DNA of 64,000 nt, from positions 67,996-131,995 of the forward strand of contig JAENRP010000099.1 in assembly GCA_024741835.1 (NCBI GenBank). The letters run 5' to 3'. Below the pieces are notes generated by a model that made no database searches, was not told the DNA's origin, and was given only the letters and a program-made list of their open reading frames with translations. This document shows positions 33,629 to 44,947 of the stretch, piece by piece. The stretch's first letter is position 1, and each line of letters opens with the position of its first letter. A program made the translations under genes and the position numbers. The DNA comes from Diplocarpon mali. Its lineage: Eukaryota > Ascomycota > Leotiomycetes > Helotiales > Drepanopezizaceae.

Positions 33629-35056
33629 TTACTCGCTATCAGAGCTACTTGCTTCCTCCTCAAGCCCTTGAAATTCCTCAATTTCTTCGCTCTCAGATCC
33701 TTCCAACTTCGGCAACATGACAAAAGCCTGCAGACATGTGATCCGGTTCGTCGTCTCGTATGTTCCCAGTAATTTGCCGACTTGCTTCGTCTTCCCACCA
33801 TGTGCTGCCAGATCTTTGGATGCAAGTCTCCATAGCCTTAGAGCTCCATCGCTGCCTCCTGCAACAATTATGAATTCCTTAGATGCTCCTTTTTTAATGT
33901 CCAGGACGACGAAATCTTTTATGCGCCCAGATAGCTTCACATCCTTGCCGCCGAGCTGTGCTATCAATTTTGCAGACAGTAACGGCGCCTCTTTCCCTTC
34001 AGCGACTTCTGCTGTGACAAGATCTGAGGGTCTAGTAGAATAGAACAAGATTCTTCCGTCTTCTGTAGATATTGCCAGAACCTGGACATCGTCGTCCTCG
34101 CCCACCTGGATATAGCAGATTGTATGCATTTTCGTCTTCGGCTCAGGTAAGATTTTGCATCTCGGTTTGCTGTCCATGCCAAAAACCAAAGCTCCTTGCT
34201 CAAATCCAACGCAGAACTCCTCGCCATCATCGGTCGAGCCCCATGCCACTTTTCGACCCTCACCACTGCTGTGTCTACCCTCGCCTGCTTCGGCCAACAT
34301 TCTTCTGTCGAAGTTTAGCACCCCGGCTTTCTTTCCTGTAACCAGATTCCACAATCGCATAGACTTCTCTCCTTTCCCGACGGAGATCATCAATTTCATG
34401 GAGGGATGCACGGCGAAATCATTGACTCCGCTTGGCGCACCGCCCAGTGGTGCTGTATCCCCACTCGGTCTGCCAACTGGTTTCGGGATAGGAGCCTTGA
34501 TCGTAGATAAGAGAGTCCAATCCCTCGTTCTCGTCACCGCGATTGTGCTGTCCTCCGCCGAGCTCAGCAGTTTGCTCCTGTTTGGAAAGTACAAGGCAGT
34601 CACTGTGCTTGAGTGGTGAAGTAAGGAGCCCAGTTCGCGGTTCTGGGGGTTCTCAACAACGGCTTTAGATGTAAGGGATGGAATGACTGGAACGGTAATC
34701 TTCGAAGGAGCGTGTGCGGAGAGGTGATAGAGGTTTATTCTTTCGTCAGTGCTGCCGCTGGCGAGGATGATCTTCTGGTGTTGTTTTGGAACAGGGGCGG
34801 AGACTGGAGAAAGTGCCAGGCATCTAATGGCAGACGTATGGGCATTGAACAGGAAAGTATCCGCGAATAGGACTTCGTTCGAAGGACAGATTGTTGCTGT
34901 TACGCCGTGGAGGATTCGGTCGTAGGACCCCGCGACGATTTGAATTGTGACCGGTTCTTTCGCTGAAGAAGAGCTTGCTGATTTGACCTTTTTCATAGGA
35001 ACCGCCACCTGAGCTGCGATATTTTCACCGGTTTCAGTGCGCTTTCGTTTCGCCAT
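33629..35056 (-). CDS. MAK11: Mak11-like WD40 protein, 60S ribosome biogenesis
   Basis: A single exon of 475 aa. I chose ATG 35056 (MAKRKRTETG), since the 25 preceding in-frame codons look like leader. The start is a basic nuclear-localisation stretch. WD40 blades follow: LFNAHTSAIRCLALSPV...ILASGSTDERINLYHL, then LHHSSTVTALYFPNRSKLLS, then GGAPSGVNDFAVHPSMKLMI...GEKSMRLWNLVTGKKAG, and a last blade FIIVAGGSDGALRLWRL. The C-terminus is acidic (EGSESEEIEEFQG...SSSDSE). Length and layout match yeast Mak11 and human PAK1IP1, nucleolar factors for pre-60S maturation. In yeast it acts with Rlp24 on early pre-60S particles. Confidence 0.93.
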   Translation of the reverse strand: MAKRKRTETGENIAAQVAVPMKKVKSASSSSAKEPVTIQIVAGSYDRILHGVTATICPSNEVLFADTFLFNAHTSAIRCLALSPVSAPVPKQHQKIILASGSTDERINLYHLSAHAPSKITVPVIPSLTSKAVVENPQNRELGSLLHHSSTVTALYFPNRSKLLSSAEDSTIAVTRTRDWTLLSTIKAPIPKPVGRPSGDTAPLGGAPSGVNDFAVHPSMKLMISVGKGEKSMRLWNLVTGKKAGVLNFDRRMLAEAGEGRHSSGEGRKVAWGSTDDGEEFCVGFEQGALVFGMDSKPRCKILPEPKTKMHTICYIQVGEDDDVQVLAISTEDGRILFYSTRPSDLVTAEVAEGKEAPLLSAKLIAQLGGKDVKLSGRIKDFVVLDIKKGASKEFIIVAGGSDGALRLWRLASKDLAAHGGKTKQVGKLLGTYETTNRITCLQAFVMLPKLEGSESEEIEEFQGLEEEASSSDSE

Positions 35057-36100
35057 ATTTTGTGTTTTTATTGGAATCCTGGATTTGGTATGGGGAATTC
35101 TCGAGCTGGAAAAAAAAGTTCTCGACGCCAAGCTTTGACGGCCGCTGAATGATTACACAATGGACTTTCGCATCAGCTGCAGTCACATCTTCTCCTCTTT
35201 CGTGAAGGCAAAAAATCATGACCAACTTCTGAAGCTATTATTCTGCATGAGGTCGTCTCTATAATGACATTCGTACCGCTAGGTATAATCGTCCTAAATT
35301 TATTTTCCGCTAAACTATGAAGTCTAAACAAAGTGTAAATCAGTCTTCCAGTTCAGCATCTTGTGGATCGAGAATCAGTGTGTTGAGTTGAGCATTTTGA
35401 GTAAAACAGAGTCGTTGCGCTGCATTTTTTGGTCGATAGGTCTCTACCGTCAAACCTCGAATCATTATGTAACCGTTTCTATCATGTTTTGCTTGCAGTA
35501 TAGCATCTTCACCTTCCCGCCGTTATGATTTAATATCTATCAATGGCCTCTGGGAACAATAGTATTCACAGGGACCCTTTCAATCGGGTATTTCGATTTG
35601 AGCAAGCTTTTTACATTGTCATTTCGAGTCTTATTTGTCTTTCAGAGGGACAGCATGCAGATATACTTTCAAGGGTCTTTCTGTTTATTTTTCAACCTGA
35701 ATTCACCCAGATCTCATAACCAGCTGCAATTGATTCGAAACTTACGCTGGCCTTGTTACTCCTACCGGAAATCTGATGTTGCCTGTTTGCCTCAGCTGCA
35801 AATAATCCATATCTGGGTGATGGTCATGTCAAGCGGATTTTGGTAGACACGAGCCAAGACTATTACTACTCGCATTACATACGATTATCGGTACAATATT
35901 TTGTACAATGTTTGGGTATAAACAACAGCACATTTTCTCTCTCTTCCTATCTTGATCCTTGTAGTCGTTCTGCCGTTCGCTACGTCGCCTCCTTCGTTGT
36001 GAAGTTGCAGCGTTTATGCGAGGCCAGCGCTCTCGTTCCCTCAAAGTTTTTCGTCAACGTCGGCGTAAACATCCAATGATTCGGCTGCTCATCTATAGCT
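35057..36100. other. Intergenic, no supported gene
   Basis: About 1 kb between two minus-strand genes, AT-rich. It should hold the GT32 3' end and the MAK11 promoter. Frames at 35829-36171 are shadows of the GT32 tail region or non-coding. Confidence 0.6.
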
Positions 36101-37497
36101 TTAGTCTTTGCCGTCTTTATCTTGGCTTCCTTCCTCCGAATTATTGTTTTCTTTATCCTCTGCTTCTTCACTTTCTTGCTGCTCGGCCTCGGACGTTTTT
36201 TCGGATGTCTCAGTCGATGGCGGTGGAGGGCTAGTAATATTCTTTCGTTATCCTCGCCGTTCCTCTGCGTCTTAACGATCGAGCTTACCTAGTTTCTTCG
36301 CCACCGTGATCATTCTTCCAACTACCAGCATAATGGTGCGTTATGAACGCCGGCCCCTAGTTGACACGAGAAGATTAGCTGCGACCTTTGCAAGGATTTG
36401 TATGAAGAGAAGTCTGAGGATGATTAGATCTGGGAAAGGAACTCTCCAATGCCTACCTGGTTTTTGGGATGACCATTCTGCAGAGCAGCGAAAGCGTTCC
36501 CGGGTAGAATCAATACGTCGCTAAGCAGCCTTGGTTCCGTCAAACCAGAAACATTCTTATCACCAATCGTCTCCTTCAGCTGCAATTCCAGGCTCTTGAC
36601 AACACTGCGCGTCAACCTCCTTGGCCCAGTCACATCCACCACGTCGCTTATCATGCCGAAGGTGACGCCCGAGATGGGCACCTTGTGTTCCTCGGAAATC
36701 TCTATAAAGGCTTGCAACACATCCTCGATAACCATCAGAAGATGCGGGGAACGCGGCTTCGCCATAATCATCCAGCTGGCGAAAGAACAACGCAGGTTCT
36801 CTTCATTCTCCCAATCAGGGCTGTCGAATTCCAAGCCCACCACCAATCCGGCATTCTTCTTATACTGCTCCGGTATCCAATCCTCAATCGGTATTTCCTC
36901 GCAGGACACGTCCAGGTCGCTCCAGATCCCTCCCTCTGCATATAGGATCAAATACCGCAGGAAATCAGCCTTGAGGATCGGGACCGAGAGAGCCAGGTAG
37001 ATGGAGACAATGTCGGGACGATGTGCGTATAGAGCCTTCACGTAGGTATCGCCGGATTGATCCGTAAGGATCTCGCGGCGGAGATAAGGGTTTCTCTCCA
37101 GGCAGGTTCCCATCCACACTGCGGCGTCACTGCTTACCCCCTTGGGCCCGGATTTATACCATATCTTCTGTGGGATCGATGTGGCAATCGGCACTGATTC
37201 TACTTGCGGTGGGCGCGTTGGATCCGAAGAGATTGTTGTAGCAAATTCGTGGATGGTGATGGTGTGAGGCGGAGGTGCGACGACTTCATGGGCAGTGACC
37301 GTCACTGTTGGAGCTGCTACCAGTGACCTGGTAGTATTCTTGTACGACACGTAATTGTACTGCGCTGAGGTACTGGTCAGCCTCCGGAGGCTGCCCGTTG
37401 TCCAGAAGTAGTAGTGTCCAAAAGTCACAAGAAGAAGCAGAGCACATATGCTGGCTGCGTATTGTCGGAACTGCGAGGAGCGGTTGGAGAGCAGCAT
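36101..37497 (-). CDS. Glycosyltransferase family 32 (Och1-like), with acidic tail
   Basis: Three exons, complement(36101..36230, 36289..36356, 36457..37497), 412 aa. Introns are 100 nt (GTAGGC donor, CTAG acceptor) and 58 nt (GTAAGC donor, CTAG acceptor). A single membrane anchor at about residues 13-32 (YAASICALLLLVTFGHYYFW) gives a type II Golgi topology. The catalytic domain starts IPQKIWYKSG (~108). ADFLRYLILYAEGGIWSDLDV has the DxD motif at about 194-196, which binds nucleotide-sugar and metal. Exon 2 supplies the conserved C-terminal block THHYAGSWKNDHGGE. Exon 3 adds about 42 acidic, disordered residues (SPPPPSTETSEKTSEAEQ...SQDKDGKD). If the last intron is retained, translation ends EETR-stop right after the conserved block. 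Family members usually transfer mannose to N-glycans or sphingolipids. Confidence 0.92.
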
Positions 37498-38336
37498 GGC
37501 TGTCCCTTCACATCGCCAGAGTGAGCACGCCTGTTACCAGACGGAGAGGAATGGTTACGGCCAGGGTATATACCAAGCTCGAAGCGACTTTCTCGCTGAA
37601 GATGTTCCGAACTGTTCAATTCCTGCCCCTACAGGAACCCGCAATTTAAGGTTATTATGAGACTGCCGTGCAGCAATTACCAGCGAGCGAACTACTGTCA
37701 GGGGTGAAAATCGCTACCAGAGTTAGGGCTCGGCCGGCGTTTGGAACGATTCTGTTCTCTTGGCTTGATATGTTTCGGATACTTACTTGAAGCTGGCGAC
37801 TTTTGAAATTCCAAGCATGGAAAACATTGATTGTAAAATAGAGTCTCGCCAGTAGGTTTAGATGTTATGTTTGCAGAATCATGTTTGTAGTTTACGCTTA
37901 TTCTGAACTCGAACCATGATACATTTATTGAATAATTTATGTAATACCAAAAATTCATCATAGTAATCTCTATAGAGAGCAGAAATAGCTGCTAAGGCTT
38001 TGCCTCATTAAGCTTAGAGTCTTCCTCTTCTAGTCTGGCGTATATTATATGCTAATTTCCAACATCAACATACAAAAAAAGGACCACTAGACCCAGGCGT
38101 CGCCAACACCTGAAGCTGTACTCGGATTTTCAATATGCCCAAGCTACAGCGATTCGAGACTCAAGTCGACACATGCTAGTTGGCTCGATACTTGCTAAAC
38201 CGACAGCAAGGAAGATTGCGATGAGAGGGTTTAGCGAAGAGAAGAGTTAATTGCTAAAGCTGTATACGACAGCCCGTTTCGCTTGTCTCGTCACCTGACA
38301 CTCGACCTGTCTTTCTCGCTGGACCTTGGCCAAAGG
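37498..38336. other. Intergenic, no supported gene
   Basis: GT32 upstream region followed by AT-rich non-coding DNA (37850-38080). I see no supported gene. Confidence 0.55.
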
Positions 38337-38460
38337 TGACAGAATCAAAAGGTGTAGACTCTAGTTCTAGAGAGCTGAAGTAGTATATATACAAGGTAGG
38401 CTTACTAAGCCTTAGTCTCCGTTCCGTGCGGTAATCTCCGTACCTTGTATATTTCTAACA
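38337..38460. mobile_element. Solo LTR with 5-bp target-site duplication
   Basis: A 124-bp element beginning TGACAGAATC and ending CTAACA. It is flanked by AAAGG at 38332-38336 and AAAGG at 38461-38465, a perfect 5-bp duplication as made by LTR-retrotransposon integration. Internally it has TATATACAAGGTA and the inverse TACCTTGTATAT. On the minus strand it starts TGTTAGAAATATACAAGG, typical of Copia-like LTR starts. A diverged copy lies at 22028-22124. No internal retroelement coding sequence is nearby, so it is a recombination-derived solo LTR. Confidence 0.75.
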
Positions 38461-41400
38461 AAAGGTATCAGTTCCGTGCTGGGCAGCACAGCCAAGTTGC
38501 TTGATGGCCATCTCAATCTGCCAGGATCCGATATCGTATTCCGACCATCTTACGCCGATTCCGACCATTCCTCCATCCGCCCACGCACGACGTACGAGCA
38601 GAGACGTGAGCCTCAGTGAAACGGCGCGTGTGTGAAAGTAGAAACTTCCGAAGATTCTGGGAAGCTCCATGTGTCAACCCTGAAGACATCTTGAATGCGA
38701 GACTCGTTGCGTCCAGATCAATACACGCTATTGAAGCTGACACGCTTCAAGCGAGTGATACGCTGCGACTCGACTCTCGTGATCAATCCGCCCTCTTGAC
38801 TCCTCTGGTATATCAAGGGCACTTCGGCGTCGTGATGCGAATGCATCAGCCGGTGATTAGCAATAGGTGGTAAGCGCCAGGAAGACTTTTCTTCGTCAGT
38901 AAAAGACAGTGAATGAAATAACGAAGCGGTTTCCAAAACGTGACTCTCGACGCAAATATACACAAAGTAAAGCAGAGCTGTGGAAGATGCCGTGAGTATG
39001 TGTCGGAGTCGCTCTGCTCGTACTATATGATAGCCTGCGAGAAATCCCCTAAGGAAGAACAAGAAATGAAGAAGTAGAAATGTTTTATTTCGAGTCTCCC
39101 AACTGATTCGAACGTGGGCCTTCATTTGACCCTACCTGAGCCCCTTCGCGAGCTCGCGTAGCTGAAACTAAACTCACTCCGTAGAGTCGGCGAACCTCTG
39201 CAAGCTCGAGAATCAGTAGCTTTCACCACGTTACTTCAGAAACCCAATACCCATGGGTGTAGAGATTATCCAAAGAGAGCCCTGAACCACGGTGACTGGA
39301 GTGCTGGCCAGCACGAAATCGATGAGCATGGCTCAGGCATTGTCGCGCGCTTGGAACGCCCGAAACGAGAAATGTTTATAGGTCTTGAGGAAGTACCTGT
39401 CTACGATCCCTCCTTGCATCACCCGGCTGAATGTTGAATGTACAAGTCTGATTCTCTATTCCCAATCCGTTGTGTACCCTTGCTCAATTCAGGCAAAAGC
39501 CAGAAACTGGCCTGGTATAAAAACCAGGGCAGGTAAAGAAACTTCCTCGGTACTTCTCAAGAGGAAGAAAGGCTAAATTGAGTTGATATTATAGCTACAT
39601 AGCCTTGAATGTTACTCACATGAGCTCCAGTCTGGCTCCATTTTTGGTATGATTTAACATTCAGTTCGGGGAGGGCGCTGTACTATGTACTGTGTAGCCC
39701 TTCTCTCTATTGAATTCGTAAGTAGCGTCTCGTCTCGGCGTCAAGCCCTATTATCCAGTCATTCTTCCTTGCCATTGGTTTACGCAAGATTCTACAAAGT
39801 ATTGCGCGGAATATTTCCGAGAAGAAGAAAGGATGCCTTTCACATTTGAGAAAAAATATATCTCAGCATGAACGCGTCTTGAGAACATTCAAGAGGTACT
39901 TCATACTTCACTACTGTATCGAAGTACGAGCAGCTGCGAAATGGGTTAGGTCGGATTTACGTTCAGGTCTAAAATGCTCTCGCTTTGGCTTGAATGGCTC
40001 TGGGAGAGTCAAGGTTACTTGTTAACCGAGTCTACCAGCAATTACCCGGTGAATACCAGCAGCAAACAGTTCCTCCGGATCTAGGAATTTTCATTAATGT
40101 GTTAAATCCCGCTTTTCCTCAATCGAGCATTAAAACTCCGGCCCGGACGATCCAGATAGCCCCGGTCTGCACCAAGAACCCCAAGCCCGGAACTCGGCTT
40201 GGATGTGGCTCCCCCTGACAACGCTTTTTCGTCCCTTGTTCTGCTGGGCTCGGCTCAACCACCGGATCTCTTCTTTTTTCAAAGACAAGAAGGGCGGAAA
40301 GCTACGCGACGAGAATAGCCACCCGCGGACTGTAGAGAATCGTATTCTAGCTACGTCGTACTTGCGAAGTAAATATGAGTGGTACTCGTGGTATGCATTT
40401 ACGTCTTGAATTAGCTCGAAGCCTTACACGAAGAAATAAATTTACGATTAAAGCAAGACAGGCTCCATCTGTACGATGTCCTCGGGGTCGTATTGCCCAC
40501 CCTGCATTCTCTTTAGCAATATTTCTCTCATCAGCGGGGGAACTTGTAGCTGTAGGATCACCTGTAGCAGTAGTTTTGCTCTCAACGCCGCAGCAGCTTA
40601 AAAGCCTGGATAACCTTTCACTGCTGTACAGTGGCTCTCAATAATCTCCGATCACACGTCATGAGACCACTGAACTCTCCCACGACACCAATTTCCTGGG
40701 TCCGAATAGCTCGACTGCAAGAGAACTCGCTTCTCTGATCTCTGAGCTGAGAGATCAGCTTGTGGCTGCGATAATTCCACGCCTCGATCGTCTTGTCGAT
40801 CTCGTTTGTTTGGTTTATGGTGATGATTACCTCCTGTACATTCTAGAGACTACAGACATTGACTTAGAGTGTCCCGCTCAGCTGGGAGAGGTAACTAACT
40901 GTTCGAATAGATTGTTTTGCACGATCCCTCCAGACTCACCTTGGAAGCCGATTCTTTTCTCGTTGTATGGCTTCGATGGAAAAAGTCCAATGGCGAGCCG
41001 CTTTCTGCGTTAGTGGAAAACTGTAGAGAATTATAACCCAGGATTGAGGTACTTCACCAGAAGACGTTAGGGTTGATGCAGTCATAGAGAGTAGACCAGT
41101 TGCTAGTATAAAGGAGCCCTACATACTCAACAATATTTCGAAAGCGCTTGGTTACTGCGGGATTGAAGAAAGAAACTCTCGGGTATCCACCACCATTCCT
41201 GACAAAACAAAACATTGAACTAGCACACTATTTACCTAGTAAGCGGGTCTACGTCGAATAGTTATAGAGAAATTTCGGCCGCTCGTGTGGAGAGGGAAGC
41301 TACGCTTATCTTGGCCAGTGCACAGAATGTATATTTGTTTGTTGTTTATCAATTGCAAGCCGGTGCTAGTAAGTCTCTGTATGCAGCTCATTTGATTTGA

Positions 41401-41663
41401 TCTCTGTCTATTTGGCCGTAATGGCCATGTACAATAAAAGCCCACACTGCGCTGACTGCTTTGTTTTCCTCGCTTGGTAAGTCTTGCTCGTTTAACCACC
41501 AGTGGTGGCGATTTTCCGCGCCCAACTCGGGACAAAGAATGCTTCTGGATGAAGGGCGAGTAAAAATAGCTCGGCGAGTTCAACTTGCGCAGCTGAGACG
41601 GCCGTTGCAATATTCTCAGCTCTGAGCTTCCCTAGACCATCTTCTCATCACACTAGAAGCAAA
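38461..41663. other. 3.2-kb region without a supported gene
   Basis: Frames are short. The plus strand at about 40645-41013 reads protein-like without stops (SSTARELASLISELRDQL, then AAIIPRLDRLVDLVCLVYG) but has no good start and no recognised domain. It may be part of a decayed or spliced gene. A TTCGAA-containing stretch near 39105 resembles a T-loop but no tRNA cloverleaf can be built. Confidence 0.45.
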
Positions 41664-42092
41664 ATGGCACATCCTAAGTCTCGGAAACGTGACGCGCTAG
41701 ACACTCGCCAACCATCAAAACAATCTTCGAGCGATTTTCCGTATGTCTGGGTCTGTTGCAGAGTATTACCCCAGTCATCATCGCCGAGTTCAATCCTCAG
41801 CAGCTGACCAGTGCGATAAGTTTAACGGCACGAAAAAGTACTTCAGAAACAATGAGCCGTGTGCTGATTGCACGCATCAAAGCTGGGAGCAATGTGTAGA
41901 TCATGAGCCTAGCAAGTCGGAAGTATTGATATGCAATTGGATTTGTTGTCAGGTAACTATTTTCCGAATATTGGTAGTTCCCAGCTGACTCTACGGCAGA
42001 GTCTTGATCGCAAGGATGTTAGCAAGAGCCTGGGTGATACATGCGGCAACTATAGACACGTTAGCTGTGATGGATGTTTCGACGCAGATTAG
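41664..42092 (+). CDS. Small protein with two zinc-ribbon-like modules, three exons
   Basis: I join 41664..41762, 41812..41952 and 42000..42092 to give 110 aa. Introns are 49 and 47 nt with GTATTA/GTAACT donors, CAGCTGAC branch sites in both, and CAG acceptors; all joins are phase 0. The start is basic (MAHPKSRKRDALDTRQ). Module 1: YVWVCCRCDKFNG...NEPCADCTHQSWEQC. Module 2: CNWICCQSLDRKD...DTCGNYRHVSCDGC. Each has W-x-C-C, about 14-16 residues, Cys, His, then C(x2-5)C, the layout of small fungal zinc ribbons related to RanBP2-type fingers (WxCC...C..H..C..C). Only part of exon 2 is visible as a simple ORF. Role unknown; possibly a small nuclear zinc-binding adaptor. Confidence 0.66.
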
Positions 42093-43209
42093 TTGATGGG
42101 TTCTATCAGAATGGTAAATATGAGCCCCGCGAAACATTTAGGTCGCATCCCGGCAGACTTTCCAACTTGTTTCTTCGTAGAAGTTTTTGCGGATCAGAGT
42201 AGCCAGAGACTTCCTCGGCTTCAATATACGTGACATGTAAGCTAAGTCTGATTAGCAGCGGACTATTCATTATCTGCTGAGTATTGGATAGTTTCTACCT
42301 CAGATATGATCGGCTGAGCCAGTCTCTAGACTGACTCGGTCTCTAAATCATGGACTAACATAAAGTTGTCATCAACCTTCTGGAGTAGATGTACATCGTG
42401 CCAAGGCGAGAAGTCCCAGGTGCAGGATAGGATAGTACAGGGCTACTATAAAAAATGTAAAATCTCCCTGTATAAAGGTGAGCGTACGAGTAGATGTAGC
42501 CTTTGATTGAAGGAATAAGTAGCCTGGGTATAGACCAGAGCAACACGACGCCGCTTGCGTGATTGGCCAAGGTCTACTTTTCAAGAACTTTCCGCAGGAA
42601 GTCTGAATTCTACCCATAACACGTTTATTGACTCAGCTGGCTTGACAATTTCTGGTTCATATAGAGGATATCGGATTTTCAAGCCATTTTTAGAGGGATG
42701 GTTAGACCGGATCGCAATGGCTGCGGCTCTAAAGCATGCGAATCATAGATGACCTAGCCGTCCAAAGTTCTGCGCGGCTAGAAGCATATAATAAATTTAT
42801 AGGTCAATTCCATAGCTTCTTTGCTACTGGTCAATGAACTGACCTATGTCAAGTTCAAAATATAGAGTGTTCGCATTTATCTGTTTACTTTTATTTTCTT
42901 AACAAGGCTGCTCACCGTGGGCCGTACCACTCCATCCAAAAAGCAATGGCTCCGTTTTGTTGAGGTCTTCAGCCGTTTATCTTCAATAGACAAGCTACTG
43001 ATTTGCATGTTTGATGTTAGAGCACTGTACACGGAGGCCGAGATTGTCCATAAAACGAGGTGATCGCAGACAGTCTGGCGGCTGGCTTGCGGCACTCGTG
43101 GAAAACAAGAATACAAAGCGATTCCTATGGCTACCAGTCAGAAACGTAAGATTTCCCATCAAATAACTCTCTTCCCCCATGGTTCCTCCAGCTTGGCCGC
43201 TTTCCAGCC
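42093..43209. other. Intergenic, no supported gene
   Basis: AT-rich, with only short frames on both strands. It includes the 3' flanks of two convergent genes. Confidence 0.55.
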
Positions 43210-44947
43210 TCAGACTCCAGACTCCTTGGCCCCGCATGTCAGTCTGTGTAGTTCCCAAGCGGCCTCCTGATGCTGATCGCAACAATAGTATGTGTTCTTG
43301 TCCCGGCATCCAATGCATCTCTTCATAGCCATCCCATTGATAGCCCGACCGCCCTTCCCACAATATTCGCACCAGCCTTCGACGTCTCTACTACAGGACA
43401 CATTGAAATCAGCATTTGCGAATTCAAAAATGAAGCTGGAAGAAGTCAAGCCATATGACCGGAGCTCTTGTACAATATGTAAATGGCGATTTCGCTCTGT
43501 TTTGCTCACTTATTCCAGCGTTTGAAAACGCGCTCGGCACACATTTTCAATCTAGCTGATACGGGATGACTATCTCCAAGTCGTGTTGCCCGAATATGGT
43601 CAAGAGTGAGGTTCTCGCAGACATTTTTCATGGACTTCTCGAACTCGTAGACTTCAACCAAATCAGCCTTATTTTCTGCAATGATGGATTTGGGTATCAT
43701 CTCGCTTAGAGAGTTAGTCCTCAAGCTGGTCTCCCGGACTGAAATCTGGAGGCGTCGGGGGAAAAGCTAAGAGTTTCTACGTACTCGATCCTATGAAGTA
43801 TGTCTCTCCTCGTGGACCGAGCGCGTTCCTCCCGTACCTTCAAGGCTCAGAAGTCAGTGATTAACTCTGAGCGCAGACGACCCAGGATAACTCCCGGCAA
43901 GTTCCTCGGGCGAGGTCTCGAGTGTAAACAACTAGGGAAACAGCCCGTCAACAGTACACTGTTTGTAATAGACTTACTGCATGCGAGCCAAATCGGCCAC
44001 GTAGTAAGATGTCTTGAGCCAAGGCACAGAAATACAACCAGGACGCAAAAACCCCATGACACAGTGAGGCTCGATGTGTCGGGAACCAGTGACTGGCGTT
44101 ATGTGCTGTCCACCAGGTAAGGAACCGCGTTTTTCGAGAGTGCTTCGAATGTCTACACACCTGGGAGTTAGTTTTCGTTGTGCGATAGTTTCAAGAGAAA
44201 GTTAACGTCGGATAAAAGAAGACCTAGAGACATGAATGCTGAGAAGAATGGGCTCTGCCGGTACCTACGATTCTTTGGGCCTTCAACGCTGAACTCAAAC
44301 ATTCGGCAATGTTGCATATCAACCAAGCAGGGTTTCTGAGATAGCACATGGAATCAGCCTGATCCAATTCTCTTAATCTCTGGATTTGATGATGCTGTTC
44401 AGAGCCAATGTACCCGGTATGTTAGGGGGAGGGGGGCTTTGGATACCTCATCCGCGATCTGAATCATGATTTTCTGTTCTGCTGGGCACCAATCGAAGAA
44501 GTATTGCAACAATCCGATGGCCTTGTAGCAGCCATCATGATTTCGTGTCTCCTGGAAGACCAACTCCTTCTCTGCCCAGCTGAGATTTTGAACGTCCCAT
44601 CCTGCGTTGGGATGAGGTTCGCATGTTGTTGCTGGGTAACGCTCGTTTGGGGAAGGCCGATCTAATTCCAAGAATCTGTGCAGGCTTCTATTTCTACAAT
44701 TTACACATTAGCTGAGATCTTTGCAAGTGTCGCTGTGAGCGGATTGTCTTATTTACATCACGGACCGACCGTCCATCTTAAACATGTGCCTGTTAGCTTC
44801 CAGCATGTCAGGATTAGAAAGGCTCGTAGCCAGTAGACCAAACTTCCTGTATCGTGGGTCAGAGATCATGAACTCATATTTGAGGAGTACGACGAGTGTG
44901 CGGAGAGGTATTGGCTCGAGAGCGTGGGCTGTCGAGTTCGTAGCCAT
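43210..44947 (-). CDS. MYND-type zinc-finger protein, seven exons
   Basis: I join complement(43210..43435, 43510..43738, 43785..43837, 43978..44152, 44265..44394, 44447..44693, 44757..44947) to give 416 aa without a stop. Introns are 46-140 nt. Donors are GTGAGC, GTACGT, GTAAGT, GTACCG, GTATCC and GTAAAT, several with CTAAC or CTGAC branch sites; intron phases 2,0,1,2,1,2 all close. The last exon carries the MYND finger at about residues 360-405: WCEYCGKGG...KRCIGCRDKNTYYC, then CDQHQEAAWELHRLTC, seven to eight Cys/His ligands in the expected order. The N-terminal ~340 residues are helical and unrecognised (e.g. WAEKELVFQETRNHDGCYKA, KTSYYVADLARMQYGRNALG). MYND domains mediate protein contacts. 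The short fifth exon and its AAG acceptor are the least certain part. Confidence 0.78.

Noticed and set aside
35057..35131. N-terminal extension of MAK11
   Set aside because: The extra 25 codons look like leader; the conserved basic start MAKRKRTE begins at 35056.
39090..39130. tRNA-like T-loop (TTCGAA between short complementary bases)
   Set aside because: No acceptor, D or anticodon stem could be formed on either strand.
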